DNA from: Wohlfahrtiimonas larvae
GTDB lineage: Bacteria; Pseudomonadota; Gammaproteobacteria; Cardiobacteriales; Wohlfahrtiimonadaceae
Direction: 5' to 3'
Assembly (NCBI RefSeq): GCF_039543665.1
Contig: NZ_BAABKE010000004.1
Location: forward strand, 186,001-250,000
Length of the DNA: 64,000 nucleotides
A program made the position numbers and the translations under genes. Under the pieces are notes generated by a model, which worked only from the letters and a program-made list of their open reading frames with translations, ran no database searches and was not told the origin of the DNA. Shown here piece after piece: positions 8,989-17,486 of this stretch (position 1 is the first letter of the stretch; each line of letters opens with the position of its first letter).

Positions 8989-9345
8989 TTAAACAGTAAT
9001 CTTATGATATTGCTTCACATTTAATTCTGTCACTTCCACCATGATCTGCACATTCTTACCATCATTATTGGATAATTCAGCTCTTACAGCAGACAAAATT
9101 CGTTCTGCCATATCTTTTTGTACCACATCATTTCGCCCTGGCATGATTTTTAAGCTGATAGAAATAAAAGCATCTTGTGATTCATCCAAACCCGACAAAA
9201 CATAATCAGGTACATAACAATGGCTTTTAATATCTGCAGCAACAAACTCTTTTGTGTCCAATAAAGCTTGATTAATGTTTAGCAATAACTGATCACAATT
9301 TTTGACCAAATCTCTCTTTGAGCACTCAATGATAACATGTGGCAT
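8989..9345 (-). CDS. HpcD-like tautomerase (5-carboxymethyl-2-hydroxymuconate isomerase family)
   Basis: The 118-residue protein starts MPHVIIECS, giving the N-terminal catalytic proline of the tautomerase superfamily after methionine removal. SISLKIMPGRNDVVQKDMAE around residues 60-80 aligns with the HpcD/HpaF core as I remember it (LKIGAGR). The classic enzyme isomerises 5-carboxymethyl-2-hydroxymuconate in homoprotocatechuate breakdown, but none of the other genes of that pathway is nearby, so the substrate here is open. AAGGAG precedes the ATG. It lies 74 bases downstream of the symporter gene, behind a terminator. Confidence 0.82.
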   Translation of the reverse strand: MPHVIIECSKRDLVKNCDQLLLNINQALLDTKEFVAADIKSHCYVPDYVLSGLDESQDAFISISLKIMPGRNDVVQKDMAERILSAVRAELSNNDGKNVQIMVEVTELNVKQYHKITV

Positions 9346-9369
9346 CTTTATTTCTCCTTAAAGTAAAAA

Positions 9370-9392
9370 CCCCAATTATTATATAATTGGGG
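9370..9392 (-). terminator. Rho-independent terminator of the sodium symporter gene
   Basis: CCCCAATTAT and ATAATTGGGG form a perfect 10-bp stem with a 3-base loop. On the minus strand it is followed by TTTTT (9365-9369), so it ends the gene at 9420. Confidence 0.85.
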
Positions 9393-9419
9393 CTGATTAA
9401 ATCTTACATCAATCAATGG

Positions 9420-10781
9420 TTACACAAAATTCATTACCGCAATGACAGCAATTAATAATGGAATAAAGAACTTAATATAATAAAATAATGGAACTGCTAA
9501 TTTATTATTTACTGTACCGTCATTGGTAATTTCTTCTAACATTGCAGCTCTTTTCAATACAAAACCAATAAAGATACATGATAAGAAACTTGTTAAGATG
9601 AAAAATACGTTAGCACTGATGAAGTCAAATGCATCAAAAATAGACATACCAAATACACGAACATCGCGCCAAGGACCATCAGATAATACACTTGGTAAGT
9701 TACCCAATAAAAAGATTACGGCCAATGTAATGAATGTTGCAAATTTACGACTCACAGGTGTTTTCTCAACTAATGTTGTAATAATCACCTCGTAAATTGT
9801 AATGGATGTCGTCAATGCTGCGAGCATGAGTAATGTGAAGAATGCGATACCAAATACTGTACCAAATGGCATACTAGAAAATACAACAGGCAATGCTTGG
9901 AATACTAATGTTGGACCTGATGATGGTTCCATACCCACCGAGAACAATGCTGGGAAAATGACAAAGCCCAACATCAATGGAATCACTGTATTAATAACAC
10001 CTGTAATCAAACTGATTCTCACCATATTCTCTTTCTTATTTAAATAAGAAGATAACGTAATCATTACACCAAAACCTAAACTTAATGCAAAGAATACTTG
10101 GCCTAAAGCTTGTAAGAAAATATTTGCATTGATTTTACTAAAATCAGGAATCAAATAGAATTTCACACCTTCCATTGCATTATTCAATTGTAAGGCATAA
10201 ATCACCATAACAATTAAAATCACCAAGAATAATGGCATGATGCGGGAAATTAATTTTTCAATACCTTGAATGATCCCTTTAGTCAATATGTAGTAGTTGA
10301 TCACCACAAATAAGAAAGTATAGAAAGAAATCTTCCATGAGTTTGTAATTGAGCCTTTAAAGAATTCTTCAATCGTTTCATTGGCCAATGGTTTAGATAA
10401 ATCGATAGAACCCATAACAATATCGGCAATATAACCAAATACCCATCCGCCCAAAACCATATAATAAGCTAGGATTCCAAAGGCACCAATGATTGCTAAA
10501 ATCCCAATACCTTTCCACCATTTAGAAATAGGATTTGGCAATGAGCCACGACTAAAAGCATCAATAGTATTCGTATGTAAACGACGACCAATCACATGTT
10601 CTGCCATCAACATTGGCACACCCAATACAATCATCGCTAAAATAAAGACTAAAAGATATGCACCACCGCCATTTTGCCCGACTTGATAAGGAAAGCGCCA
10701 AGTTGCGCCAAAACCAATGGTTGCACCCGCAACAGTCGAGATATATAACAGCTGATTACTCCAGCTTTCTCTTTTTGACAT
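9420..10781 (-). CDS. Sodium-dependent neurotransmitter-symporter family transporter
   Basis: This is an NSS/SNF-family membrane transporter that couples sodium entry to uptake of an amino acid or amine. The 453 residues contain about 11-12 membrane segments. The TM1 signature GATIGFGATWRFPYQVGQNGGGAY (about residues 17-40) is the ion and substrate site of LeuT-like proteins, followed by VPMLMAEHVIGR. The ATG at 10781 has GGGAGG six bases upstream; a TTG four codons earlier is not supported. It stands between a long empty upstream region and its own terminator. Substrate unknown. Confidence 0.9.
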   Translation of the reverse strand: MSKRESWSNQLLYISTVAGATIGFGATWRFPYQVGQNGGGAYLLVFILAMIVLGVPMLMAEHVIGRRLHTNTIDAFSRGSLPNPISKWWKGIGILAIIGAFGILAYYMVLGGWVFGYIADIVMGSIDLSKPLANETIEEFFKGSITNSWKISFYTFLFVVINYYILTKGIIQGIEKLISRIMPLFLVILIVMVIYALQLNNAMEGVKFYLIPDFSKINANIFLQALGQVFFALSLGFGVMITLSSYLNKKENMVRISLITGVINTVIPLMLGFVIFPALFSVGMEPSSGPTLVFQALPVVFSSMPFGTVFGIAFFTLLMLAALTTSITIYEVIITTLVEKTPVSRKFATFITLAVIFLLGNLPSVLSDGPWRDVRVFGMSIFDAFDFISANVFFILTSFLSCIFIGFVLKRAAMLEEITNDGTVNNKLAVPLFYYIKFFIPLLIAVIAVMNFV

Positions 10782-11222
10782 GAATCCTCCCAAAAAAACT
10801 GTTTTTTTAATGTTTTTACAAGGCAGTAAGATTACTACAAAATAAAAATAAAAATAGCTTTTTTTTGATTTATTTCAAAATAATCACAATATTTTTTAAA
10901 CAAAAACAGCAACACATTGATAATAATAAAATTAATCTAAGATTAGTTTTTACAAACTCACTACAATTATTGTTTTTGTATTTTTTCTTATACTTTTTCA
11001 ATACCCAGATCTAACATTAAACAATATTTTAAACTTAATATTATTATTTGATATTCATAGAGATTTTACAAAATGAATCACCATAACAAGATGATCATTC
11101 AAAATCAATAATCAACTAAAAATCATGATACTAATGATATTTTAATGAAGAATCACCTATATCCTCCATCATTCAATACTGTTTTCCAAATGTGATAGAT
11201 GTATCTAATTTGGAGTTTAGTA
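10782..11222. other. Gene-free AT-rich stretch upstream of the symporter
   Basis: These 440 bases carry only tiny frames (for example a 12-codon one at 11072) without convincing ribosome sites. Poly-T and poly-A runs dominate, and a small dyad TAATCT-A-AGATTA lies at 10933-10945. It presumably contains the symporter promoter on the minus strand, which I cannot place, and the 3' end of the gene at 11223. No RNA gene or repeat array is visible. Confidence 0.5.
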
Positions 11223-11543
11223 TTAGGATGAAATTACAATGATAGCAATCATGCGTGCTAAATAATTCATTGCCAAAAATAAGCCTGCAAATTTTAAAAA
11301 ATTTTGAGAGGGTATACCAAATAATTTCATGCCTATCATAACAGTCACAATAATCGCTATGAGCGTACCCAATAATGGAAAGCTTTGAAATAATATACCC
11401 GCAATCACAGTTTGTGCAATGGCAACCAAAACGGCCACTATCAATGTTTGTGAATATGATATATTTTCAGCATCAGAAAATTGTGCAGCCAAACGCAACG
11501 GCAAATATATAATGCCTATTACAACTAAAAAATAAATAATCAT
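11223..11543 (-). CDS. Small integral membrane protein of unknown function
   Basis: The 106-residue protein is almost wholly hydrophobic, with about four membrane segments (near residues 1-18, 31-49, 52-72 and 83-104). I recognise no family motif. An ATG start at 11543 is the most N-terminal possibility, with a loosely spaced GAGG upstream. It lies 29 bases downstream of the racemase gene on the same strand and may be co-transcribed with it. It could be a membrane-bound accessory or a small orphan protein. Confidence 0.6.
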   Translation of the reverse strand: MIIYFLVVIGIIYLPLRLAAQFSDAENISYSQTLIVAVLVAIAQTVIAGILFQSFPLLGTLIAIIVTVMIGMKLFGIPSQNFLKFAGLFLAMNYLARMIAIIVISS

Positions 11544-11572
11544 GACTCAGAGCCTCAATCTAATTACAACCT

Positions 11573-12265
11573 TCAAGACATAATAGCAAAATCCACCGCA
11601 GCCATCGCATGAATTGTGGTTGTATCAAAAGTTGGCACGCTGAAATCAACATCACCAATCAACATACAAATTTCCGTGCAACCTAAAATAATCCCTTCAG
11701 CACCTTCTGCGATTAATTGATTCGCGATATCAATGTATTTTTGTTTGGAGTCCTCTTTGATAATGCCACAGCATAGTTCATTGAAAATCACTTCATGAAT
11801 AGTTTTACGCTCATTGATTTGCGGGACAATTACATCGATACCTTGATCTTGTAAGCGCGATTTATAAAAATCCTGTTCCATCGTGAACGCTGTGCCTAAC
11901 AAACCTATTTTTTGTATATTGTGTGTTTTAATTGAGGTTGCTGTCGCATCTGCAATGTGAATGAAAGGAATATTAATTGCCTGCTCAATCTGTTCTGTGA
12001 CTTTATGCATTGTATTGGTGCATAATAAAACACAATCTGCATCCGCTTTTTCTAAAGCTTTTGCTTCATAAGCTAAGATATTCCCTGCTGTTTCCCAATC
12101 ACCTTGCTTTTGTAATTCTGCAATTTCTGCAAAATCCACACTCGTTAAAACGATCTTTGCTGAATGCAATCCACCCAAGCGCTTTTGTACAGCACGATTG
12201 ATCTGCTGATAATACAAATCAGTCGATTCCCAACTCATTCCGCCAATTAAACCAATTCTTTTCAT
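11573..12265 (-). CDS. Aspartate/glutamate racemase family protein (YgeA-like)
   Basis: This PLP-independent amino acid racemase uses a pair of cysteines. Both are visible: LLCTNTMHK near residue 80 and GCTEICML near 195. The N-terminus MKRIGLIGGMSWEST is typical of the YgeA/aspartate racemase subgroup, and length (about 231 residues) fits. The ATG at 12265 is spaced six bases from GGGAG; another ATG directly before it is too close, and longer extensions lack a ribosome site. YgeA-type enzymes are broad-specificity racemases of D/L amino acids, while MurI is distinct. The physiological substrate is not determinable here. Confidence 0.88.
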   Translation of the reverse strand: MKRIGLIGGMSWESTDLYYQQINRAVQKRLGGLHSAKIVLTSVDFAEIAELQKQGDWETAGNILAYEAKALEKADADCVLLCTNTMHKVTEQIEQAINIPFIHIADATATSIKTHNIQKIGLLGTAFTMEQDFYKSRLQDQGIDVIVPQINERKTIHEVIFNELCCGIIKEDSKQKYIDIANQLIAEGAEGIILGCTEICMLIGDVDFSVPTFDTTTIHAMAAVDFAIMS

Positions 12266-12429
12266 CATCACTCCCAAGAAAATTTTGAATATTTCTATAT
12301 TTGTACCACATTCCATGATCAACAAAATAGAGTCTGACTAATTTCATTTAATTCTTTATTTTCTGTATTGACAGAAATTACAAAAACAAATAACCTATGA
12401 TCATACTCAATCAATAGGAGATACAAATA

Positions 12430-13212
12430 ATGATCATTCTCTTAGGCAACACTGGCATGGTTGGCTCACATATCGCAAAAGCATTAAAACAACAAAACTT
12501 AGAATATTGGCTACCAAACCGCACTGAACTCACACAATTAGATAAACTTGTAGATTTAATTAACCATGAAACGATCATCATCAATGCGATTGGTATTGCA
12601 CCTGGTTTTGGAGAAAGCAAGCACAAAGTCGTTTATAATGTGCAAAAGTCATTTTTGGACCGTTGTATAGAGTTAGGCGTGAAGAAAATCATTTCTCTTT
12701 CAGCACTCAGCCAATATCCCAATCCAACTGAAATTCCTTATCTCAAATATAAATATGCATTGGATCAACACTTATTAGAGAGCAATGTCACAAGTTATAT
12801 TGTGCGCCCGTCTTTGGTATATGCGGATAATGGTGCAAGCACAAAGTTTTTCAAAAAATTATCTAAGCTACCAATTTTAGCTTTCCCAAAAAATCCCAAT
12901 TATGCAGTTTCCCCCATTCATATTGATGATTTAGTGAACTTTATTATGACTTTATTGCCAATGGACTTGACCTCACAAATATTTGAAGTAGGCACAGAGA
13001 GCATTACTTTGGGCAATTATTTAAAACGCTTTAATTCTAAACTCATCATTTTGCCATTGCCTGAATGGATAATGGCAACTTCTATGAACATGCTCGGTAC
13101 AGTGATGCCATCCATCGCAGGCAAATATGCTTTTGCACTATTGCGCGCAGGCAGTGTCAATACACGGGATGATTACCAATCAATCATGGGGCAAAAAGCG
13201 AGAAAAATATGA
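12430..13212 (+). CDS. NAD(P)-dependent epimerase/dehydratase family (atypical SDR) protein
   Basis: The 260-residue Rossmann protein opens with the dinucleotide motif ILLGNTGMVGSHIAKAL (GxxGxxG, residues 3-19). It contains IISLSALSQYP (atypical, with Ser in the usual active-site region) and a YKYALDQHLL segment with a Tyr/Lys-like arrangement near 118, then a C-terminal substrate domain. AGGAGA precedes the ATG. It overlaps the following gene by four bases (ATGA), so the two are translationally coupled. SDR/DoxX-like/DUF2269 operons of this type recur in proteobacteria from memory, with no assigned pathway. Confidence 0.82.
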   Translation: MIILLGNTGMVGSHIAKALKQQNLEYWLPNRTELTQLDKLVDLINHETIIINAIGIAPGFGESKHKVVYNVQKSFLDRCIELGVKKIISLSALSQYPNPTEIPYLKYKYALDQHLLESNVTSYIVRPSLVYADNGASTKFFKKLSKLPILAFPKNPNYAVSPIHIDDLVNFIMTLLPMDLTSQIFEVGTESITLGNYLKRFNSKLIILPLPEWIMATSMNMLGTVMPSIAGKYAFALLRAGSVNTRDDYQSIMGQKARKI

Positions 13213-13589
13213 CAACAAATAAAATCTATCTCATTAGCCAAATCACATTGGGCATTGTGTTCATCGCTTCAGGTTTGATTCCACTGTTATTAAGCGATCC
13301 CGTTGCACGCTTGCAATTATTAGATCCTTTACCATTCCCAAAAAGTTGGCAAGAACCGCTCTTTTATGGATTAGTTGCGATGGATGTTTTATGTGGAATT
13401 ATTGCACTGCTTTGCCCTTCTCGATTCATTTGGGCAATGTTATTCATCGTTGTTTTGGGCTACACAATCATCATTACCACTTTTGCACCTGAAATTTGGC
13501 GCGAACCATTTGGCACATTATTGAAAAACCTTCCGATTCTCTCACTACTTTGGATCACTTATTCATTGGAGGAAAATCGCCATGTTTAA
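13209..13589 (+). CDS. DoxX-like family membrane protein
   Basis: The 126-residue protein has four hydrophobic segments (about 7-27, 50-70, 76-94 and 106-120) and the overall pattern of DoxX-like proteins (VFIASGLIPLLL, then PLFYGLVAMDVLCGI). The ATG overlaps the stop of the SDR gene by four bases, and its own end overlaps the next gene by eight, so the three genes form one translational unit. DoxX-like proteins associate with quinones or redox partners in other systems; here the role is unknown. Confidence 0.75.
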   Translation: MTTNKIYLISQITLGIVFIASGLIPLLLSDPVARLQLLDPLPFPKSWQEPLFYGLVAMDVLCGIIALLCPSRFIWAMLFIVVLGYTIIITTFAPEIWREPFGTLLKNLPILSLLWITYSLEENRHV

Positions 13590-14067
13590 TGCTTATTATG
13601 TCTTAAAATACTTCCACATCATTTCATCACTATTAATGATTGGCACAGGCTTTGGGAGCGCGTTGTATGTATTTTTAGCGAATCGCTCAGGCAGTTTACA
13701 AGCCCAATATTTTGCCAATCGTACCGTTGTATTTTTGGATTGGGTGATCACAACACCAACTGTGATCATTCAGCCAATCACAGGTATTATGCTTGCTCAT
13801 ATTATGAAAATGAGCTTATTATCTGATTGGTTTTTGAATATCTATTTAATGTATATCATTGTCGGTGCAGCTTGGTTGCCTGTGGTTTGGTTACAAGTCA
13901 AAATGAAACAAATGACAGATCAAGCGGTACATAACAACGAACCTTTAAACCCAAAATACAAATGCTATCAAAGAACTTGGGAAATTTTGGGTTATATTGG
14001 ATTCAGTGGTGCTATGATTATATTCTTCTTAATGGTCACAAAAATGCCATTGATATCATTTAGCTAG
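13582..14067 (+). CDS. DUF2269 family integral membrane protein
   Basis: The 161-residue membrane protein has four or five hydrophobic segments. The opening YYVLKYFHIISSLLMIGTGFG and the later VITTPTVIIQPITGIML and LPVVWLQVKM match DUF2269 as I recall it. It is the last gene of the SDR/DoxX-like operon, overlapping its predecessor by eight bases, with a GGAGG-like ribosome site inside that gene. Function unknown; the conserved histidines in TM1 suggest cofactor or metal binding, which is only inference. Confidence 0.78.
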   Translation: MFNAYYVLKYFHIISSLLMIGTGFGSALYVFLANRSGSLQAQYFANRTVVFLDWVITTPTVIIQPITGIMLAHIMKMSLLSDWFLNIYLMYIIVGAAWLPVVWLQVKMKQMTDQAVHNNEPLNPKYKCYQRTWEILGYIGFSGAMIIFFLMVTKMPLISFS

Positions 14068-14084
14068 CTAGTTGAGGTACATTT

Positions 14085-14597
14085 ATGATCACAATCCGAC
14101 CTGAAACACATCGAGACATTCCAATTATTGAAGCACTGACATTGATTGCTTTTAAAGATCATCCTCATCAAGATCCACAAAAAGGCACAGTTGAGCATTT
14201 AATTATTTATCAATTACGCCAAGCTAAAGCATTAACCATTTCATTGGTTGCAACAGAGAATAATCAAGTTGTTGGGCACATTGCATTTTCACCCATCACA
14301 ATTGATGGCAAAGATGATAAATGGTTTGTGCTGGCTCCTGTTTCTGTGTTGCCTTCACATCAAAAGCAAGGAATTGGCAAAGCATTAATTCAAGCTGGAT
14401 TACAGCAATTAAAAGATCAAAATGCGAATGGTTGTGTTGTTTTAGGAGAGCCTGATTATTATCAGAAATTTGGCTTCCAAGCACAAAGTGCATTAGTTGT
14501 AGATGGCGTTCCACAAGAATATTTTATGGCACAAACTTTATGCGATGAAACTATTCCGCATGGCACGGTACAATTTCACCCTGCTTTTTCAGTCTAA
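14085..14597 (+). CDS. GNAT family N-acetyltransferase (YhbS-like)
   Basis: The 170-residue protein has the GNAT fold. The acetyl-CoA loop is VSVLPSHQKQGIGKALIQAGL (about residues 87-107, with the Q-x-x-G-I-G-K/R pattern), followed by GCVVLGEPDYYQKFGFQ, the hallmark of the YhbS subgroup. The ATG follows GAGGTAC. It begins 17 bases after the DUF2269 gene and may be read through from that operon. Substrate unknown. Confidence 0.88.
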   Translation: MITIRPETHRDIPIIEALTLIAFKDHPHQDPQKGTVEHLIIYQLRQAKALTISLVATENNQVVGHIAFSPITIDGKDDKWFVLAPVSVLPSHQKQGIGKALIQAGLQQLKDQNANGCVVLGEPDYYQKFGFQAQSALVVDGVPQEYFMAQTLCDETIPHGTVQFHPAFSV

Positions 14598-14676
14598 AAA
14601 GCTTCTAGTTTTTCATATGCACAGGACACCATTTGAAATAAACCTTAATTAATTCAATCTCTACAAACTTATGAAT

Positions 14677-14973
14677 TTACTTTTCCTTGCTCTGTGAATC
14701 ATCATCCATATCAGGCTCAATATCCCACTCAAAATGCTGAGGCTGATAAGAAGGTTTGCGAGTCTTCCACATTTTCAAAATCAGCAAAATATTAATAGCA
14801 ACTACTGGTGAAATTGTTTGCAGTATTTTTCTGAGATATTCGCCCGTAACATATGGAAACGAATCTAATTTTACATGATTATCTGCAAATATAACCAAAA
14901 GTACCATCACACTGATCCAAAAAATTAGTGATAAAATACTACAGATGATTTGAACAAGATTTTCTTTTTTCAT
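14677..14973 (-). CDS. Small membrane protein of unknown function
   Basis: The 98-residue protein has two membrane segments (about 8-30 and 53-70), with a short intervening loop and an acidic, Ser/Asp-rich C-terminal tail (WDIEPDMDDDSQSKEK). I recognise no family. The ATG is the first in frame, and the upstream AAAAATAATT gives no clear ribosome site. It stands between a convergent GNAT gene and the DsbC-like gene. Real but unassigned. Confidence 0.55.
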   Translation of the reverse strand: MKKENLVQIICSILSLIFWISVMVLLVIFADNHVKLDSFPYVTGEYLRKILQTISPVVAINILLILKMWKTRKPSYQPQHFEWDIEPDMDDDSQSKEK

Positions 14974-15023
14974 AATTATTTTTATTATTTACATAAGAAA
15001 ACTATTATATCAACTTAAATAAG

Positions 15024-15599
15024 CTATTGGTTTCGCAAATGCGCTGGGCGCCATTCATCGAAGTTCAAGCGCCCTTCTAAGCCATCAATGATTTCAGCTG
15101 GCGACATAAATCCACTCACTTTTCTGCCATCTTCCAAGAAAATGGATGGCGTGCCATAAACTTTTAATTCTTTAGAAAACTTTCTAGCTTCATCAATTAC
15201 AGGAAAATCACATGATTGCGCTTTGAATTTCATCTGCAACATGCCAACATCCAACAAAAACTGCTGCTGATCTTTTGGTGCGCACCAAATGGATTCCAAT
15301 ACAGGATTAGAATCTCTCGTTAATGGAAAGGGTACAAAGCGAACTGTGATGCCATTATCAGTAAATTGATTCAAATTTTGATGCAGTTTACGACAATACG
15401 GGCAAAATACATCCGTAAATACAGTAATAGTATATCGTTCTTGTTCTGCAGGATAAATCACCAATAATTCCGGATCAATCTTATCCAAAATGGTTTTATT
15501 CGGTGAGTTTTCAATGGCTTGATATGTAATTTTATCTTCGCTCACAGCTAATGAGATCGTCAATAAACTCATGAAGCATATCGCCATCCATCGCATCAT
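15024..15599 (-). CDS. Periplasmic DsbC-like thiol:disulfide protein lacking a full dimerisation domain
   Basis: The 191-residue precursor begins with a signal peptide (MMRWMAICFMSLLTISLAVS) and carries a thioredoxin-fold domain with FTDVFCPYCRKLH (CPYC near residues 71-74), the DsbC/DsbG active site, and the cis-proline GTPSIF. Only about 40 residues separate the signal peptide from the thioredoxin core, against about 60-75 for the dimerisation domain and linker of DsbC. It may therefore be monomeric and act as a reductant or oxidase rather than an isomerase. It overlaps the upstream regulator by four bases (ATGA). A full-length dsbC lies at 62292. Confidence 0.82.
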   Translation of the reverse strand: MMRWMAICFMSLLTISLAVSEDKITYQAIENSPNKTILDKIDPELLVIYPAEQERYTITVFTDVFCPYCRKLHQNLNQFTDNGITVRFVPFPLTRDSNPVLESIWCAPKDQQQFLLDVGMLQMKFKAQSCDFPVIDEARKFSKELKVYGTPSIFLEDGRKVSGFMSPAEIIDGLEGRLNFDEWRPAHLRNQ

Positions 15600-16147
15600 T
15601 TTTTATCACCTTTAAAGCCTAATAAGAATTTCCCTAAGCCAGAACCTGCTTTTAAAATATTCTTTAAGCTTTTCGATGAAAACACTAAAACTTGATCACC
15701 CAATGTGATCAATGAATGTAATAGTTCTGCGCTCTCTTTTGTGCGTGTTTGGAAAGTTTCACTCTCTTTTTTAAAATCAGGATCATTCAATAAATCATTG
15801 AGCATTGCTTCTGTGGGCTTTAATTCATGCTCAATGCGTTCACGCGCAATGATTCTAAATAGTTCCCAAACATCGCCTGACGTTTCAAAATAATCTTTGC
15901 GATCATTCAAAATGTGCGTACGCTTAACTAAACCTAAGCGCTCTAATTCTTTAATGCTATTGCTAGCATTCGAGCGAGCAATGCCAAGCAATTCACAAAT
16001 CATCTCTGCTGTTAAACATTCACCACGAATAAACAATAACGCATGAATTTGAGCAACCGTGCGATTCACACCCCAACGATTGCCCATTTCACCCCAATGC
16101 AGAATGAATGCTAATTCTTTCTCAGTTAATGTTTTTAATTCGCTCAT
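15596..16147 (-). CDS. GbsR/MarR-family transcriptional regulator
   Basis: The 183-residue protein has the N-terminal winged helix of the GbsR group: WGVNRTVAQIHALLFI, then MICELLGIARSNASNSIKELERLGLV (about residues 45-70). A helical C-terminal region follows. The start is the ATG at 16147 with AGGGA upstream; a TTG further out is not supported. It is translationally coupled to the DsbC-like gene, so a redox or envelope link is possible. The GbsR name comes from glycine-betaine control in Bacillus, which need not apply here. Confidence 0.86.
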   Translation of the reverse strand: MSELKTLTEKELAFILHWGEMGNRWGVNRTVAQIHALLFIRGECLTAEMICELLGIARSNASNSIKELERLGLVKRTHILNDRKDYFETSGDVWELFRIIARERIEHELKPTEAMLNDLLNDPDFKKESETFQTRTKESAELLHSLITLGDQVLVFSSKSLKNILKAGSGLGKFLLGFKGDKK

Positions 16148-16198
16148 GCTTCCCTTTTTAACAGCCAATTACGGAAACATTCATTATAGCGAAGGTTC

Positions 16199-17374
16199 TC
16201 AACTTTCTGAAATTTGATACTTCACAAAAGTCACAGCATCATTTTCTAGCAATAGTTCAATCATTAAATCATCCAAAGTGATTGTGCCTTGCGCTGAATC
16301 CTCATACTCTTCAAAAGTTTCTTCTGCATAACGATCACCAAATTGCGCTTTCAATGCTGCGCCATTCATGCCCATTTGGATATTGTGTGGCAATTCACCT
16401 TGATATTCAGAACGAACTGCGATGAATTCCAAGAATAAACGCTCAGGATAACCTTCCAAAAACTTCACAGATAAACCATGATCATCGTTGTATAAAGCTT
16501 CTGGTACAAAGATATGGGAATGTGTTAATCCTGTCATTGTTTTCGCCAATGCTTCCACTTCTGTTGTACTCAATTCATTGTGAATATTAGCAACTGTATT
16601 CACAACAAAGTCCGTAGGCAATGCAATTGCCTGATATTCTTGTGGCTCAGCCAAGAATTGAATTTGATGTTCTTCAATAAAGGAATCTTGCAGGATTGGC
16701 GCATTGTGCTTCATCGCTTTTTCAAGCTCATAATAATTGAGCAATTGCGCCCACAAGAATGGTTCATCCACTTCTTCTTGTTCTAATAAAAATTCAGGGC
16801 GAATCGCCTCTAAAATTTCTACACATGCTTCATGATATTCTTCATCACTGATTTGTTCATCATCAAAGCACTCATCATCTGTCATTGCCCAATGATGATT
16901 GTCAATCCAACCTGAATAATCATCCGAAATAAATGCATTGGCAAAACTTTCGCCTTCTACTCTCAAAGAGCCATGATTATATTTACCAAAGAATAATCCA
17001 TTCACTTGCAAATCACCCGAAACATAAATTTCATTACCACCTGCGCGTATGTGATCTGCTGTTAAATTACCATCAACAATCAAGCCCATTGCCATATCAT
17101 CGCTCGCTTCAATGATTCTGCCAACTTTTACATCACCAATGATGAAATAACCCAATGACCAAGAGGGCAATTCTCCCAACCGTATAAAAGGTAACTCAAC
17201 ATCACCCTCATGAAAGAAGATACTATGCTCTAAGAATTCATCACTTTTGGCTGCTAACCAGCTATTTTCAGGTAGCTGATCCAAAATATCTTTTACTTGC
17301 ACGAAAGAGAAATTAACGCCATCGATTGTGATTGTTTCTACTTGACTCAACATATTGATTTGTCCAATGATCAT
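16199..17374 (-). CDS. Acidic protein with a bactofilin-like (polymer-forming) repeat segment
   Basis: The 391-residue protein is strongly acidic. Residues about 70-150 contain short beta-helix-like repeats (IIGDVKVGRII, GLIVDGNLTADHIRAGG, IYVSGDLQVNGLFFG, SLRVEGESFANAF), the alternating pattern seen in bactofilins and similar polymer-forming proteins. A D/E-rich linker follows (residues 165-200), then a region of unknown type. No signal peptide or membrane segment is seen. ATG at 17374 or 17353 are both possible; the second has a better placed GGA. Function unknown; resemblance to bactofilins is structural inference only. Confidence 0.65.
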   Translation of the reverse strand: MIIGQINMLSQVETITIDGVNFSFVQVKDILDQLPENSWLAAKSDEFLEHSIFFHEGDVELPFIRLGELPSWSLGYFIIGDVKVGRIIEASDDMAMGLIVDGNLTADHIRAGGNEIYVSGDLQVNGLFFGKYNHGSLRVEGESFANAFISDDYSGWIDNHHWAMTDDECFDDEQISDEEYHEACVEILEAIRPEFLLEQEEVDEPFLWAQLLNYYELEKAMKHNAPILQDSFIEEHQIQFLAEPQEYQAIALPTDFVVNTVANIHNELSTTEVEALAKTMTGLTHSHIFVPEALYNDDHGLSVKFLEGYPERLFLEFIAVRSEYQGELPHNIQMGMNGAALKAQFGDRYAEETFEEYEDSAQGTITLDDLMIELLLENDAVTFVKYQISES

Positions 17375-17486
17375 ATTAAATGGAAATTACTCTCATCAAT
17401 ATAGTATTTTTTAAGACAATTTTATATAGTTATTACAAAACAACGCGACGATAGCGCATCTTAATCTAACAGCAAGAACTAAAATT

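Noticed and set aside
11072..11110. 12-codon frame MNHHNKMIIQNQ as a leader peptide
   Set aside because: It is too short, with no attenuator stem after it and no biosynthetic gene downstream on that strand.
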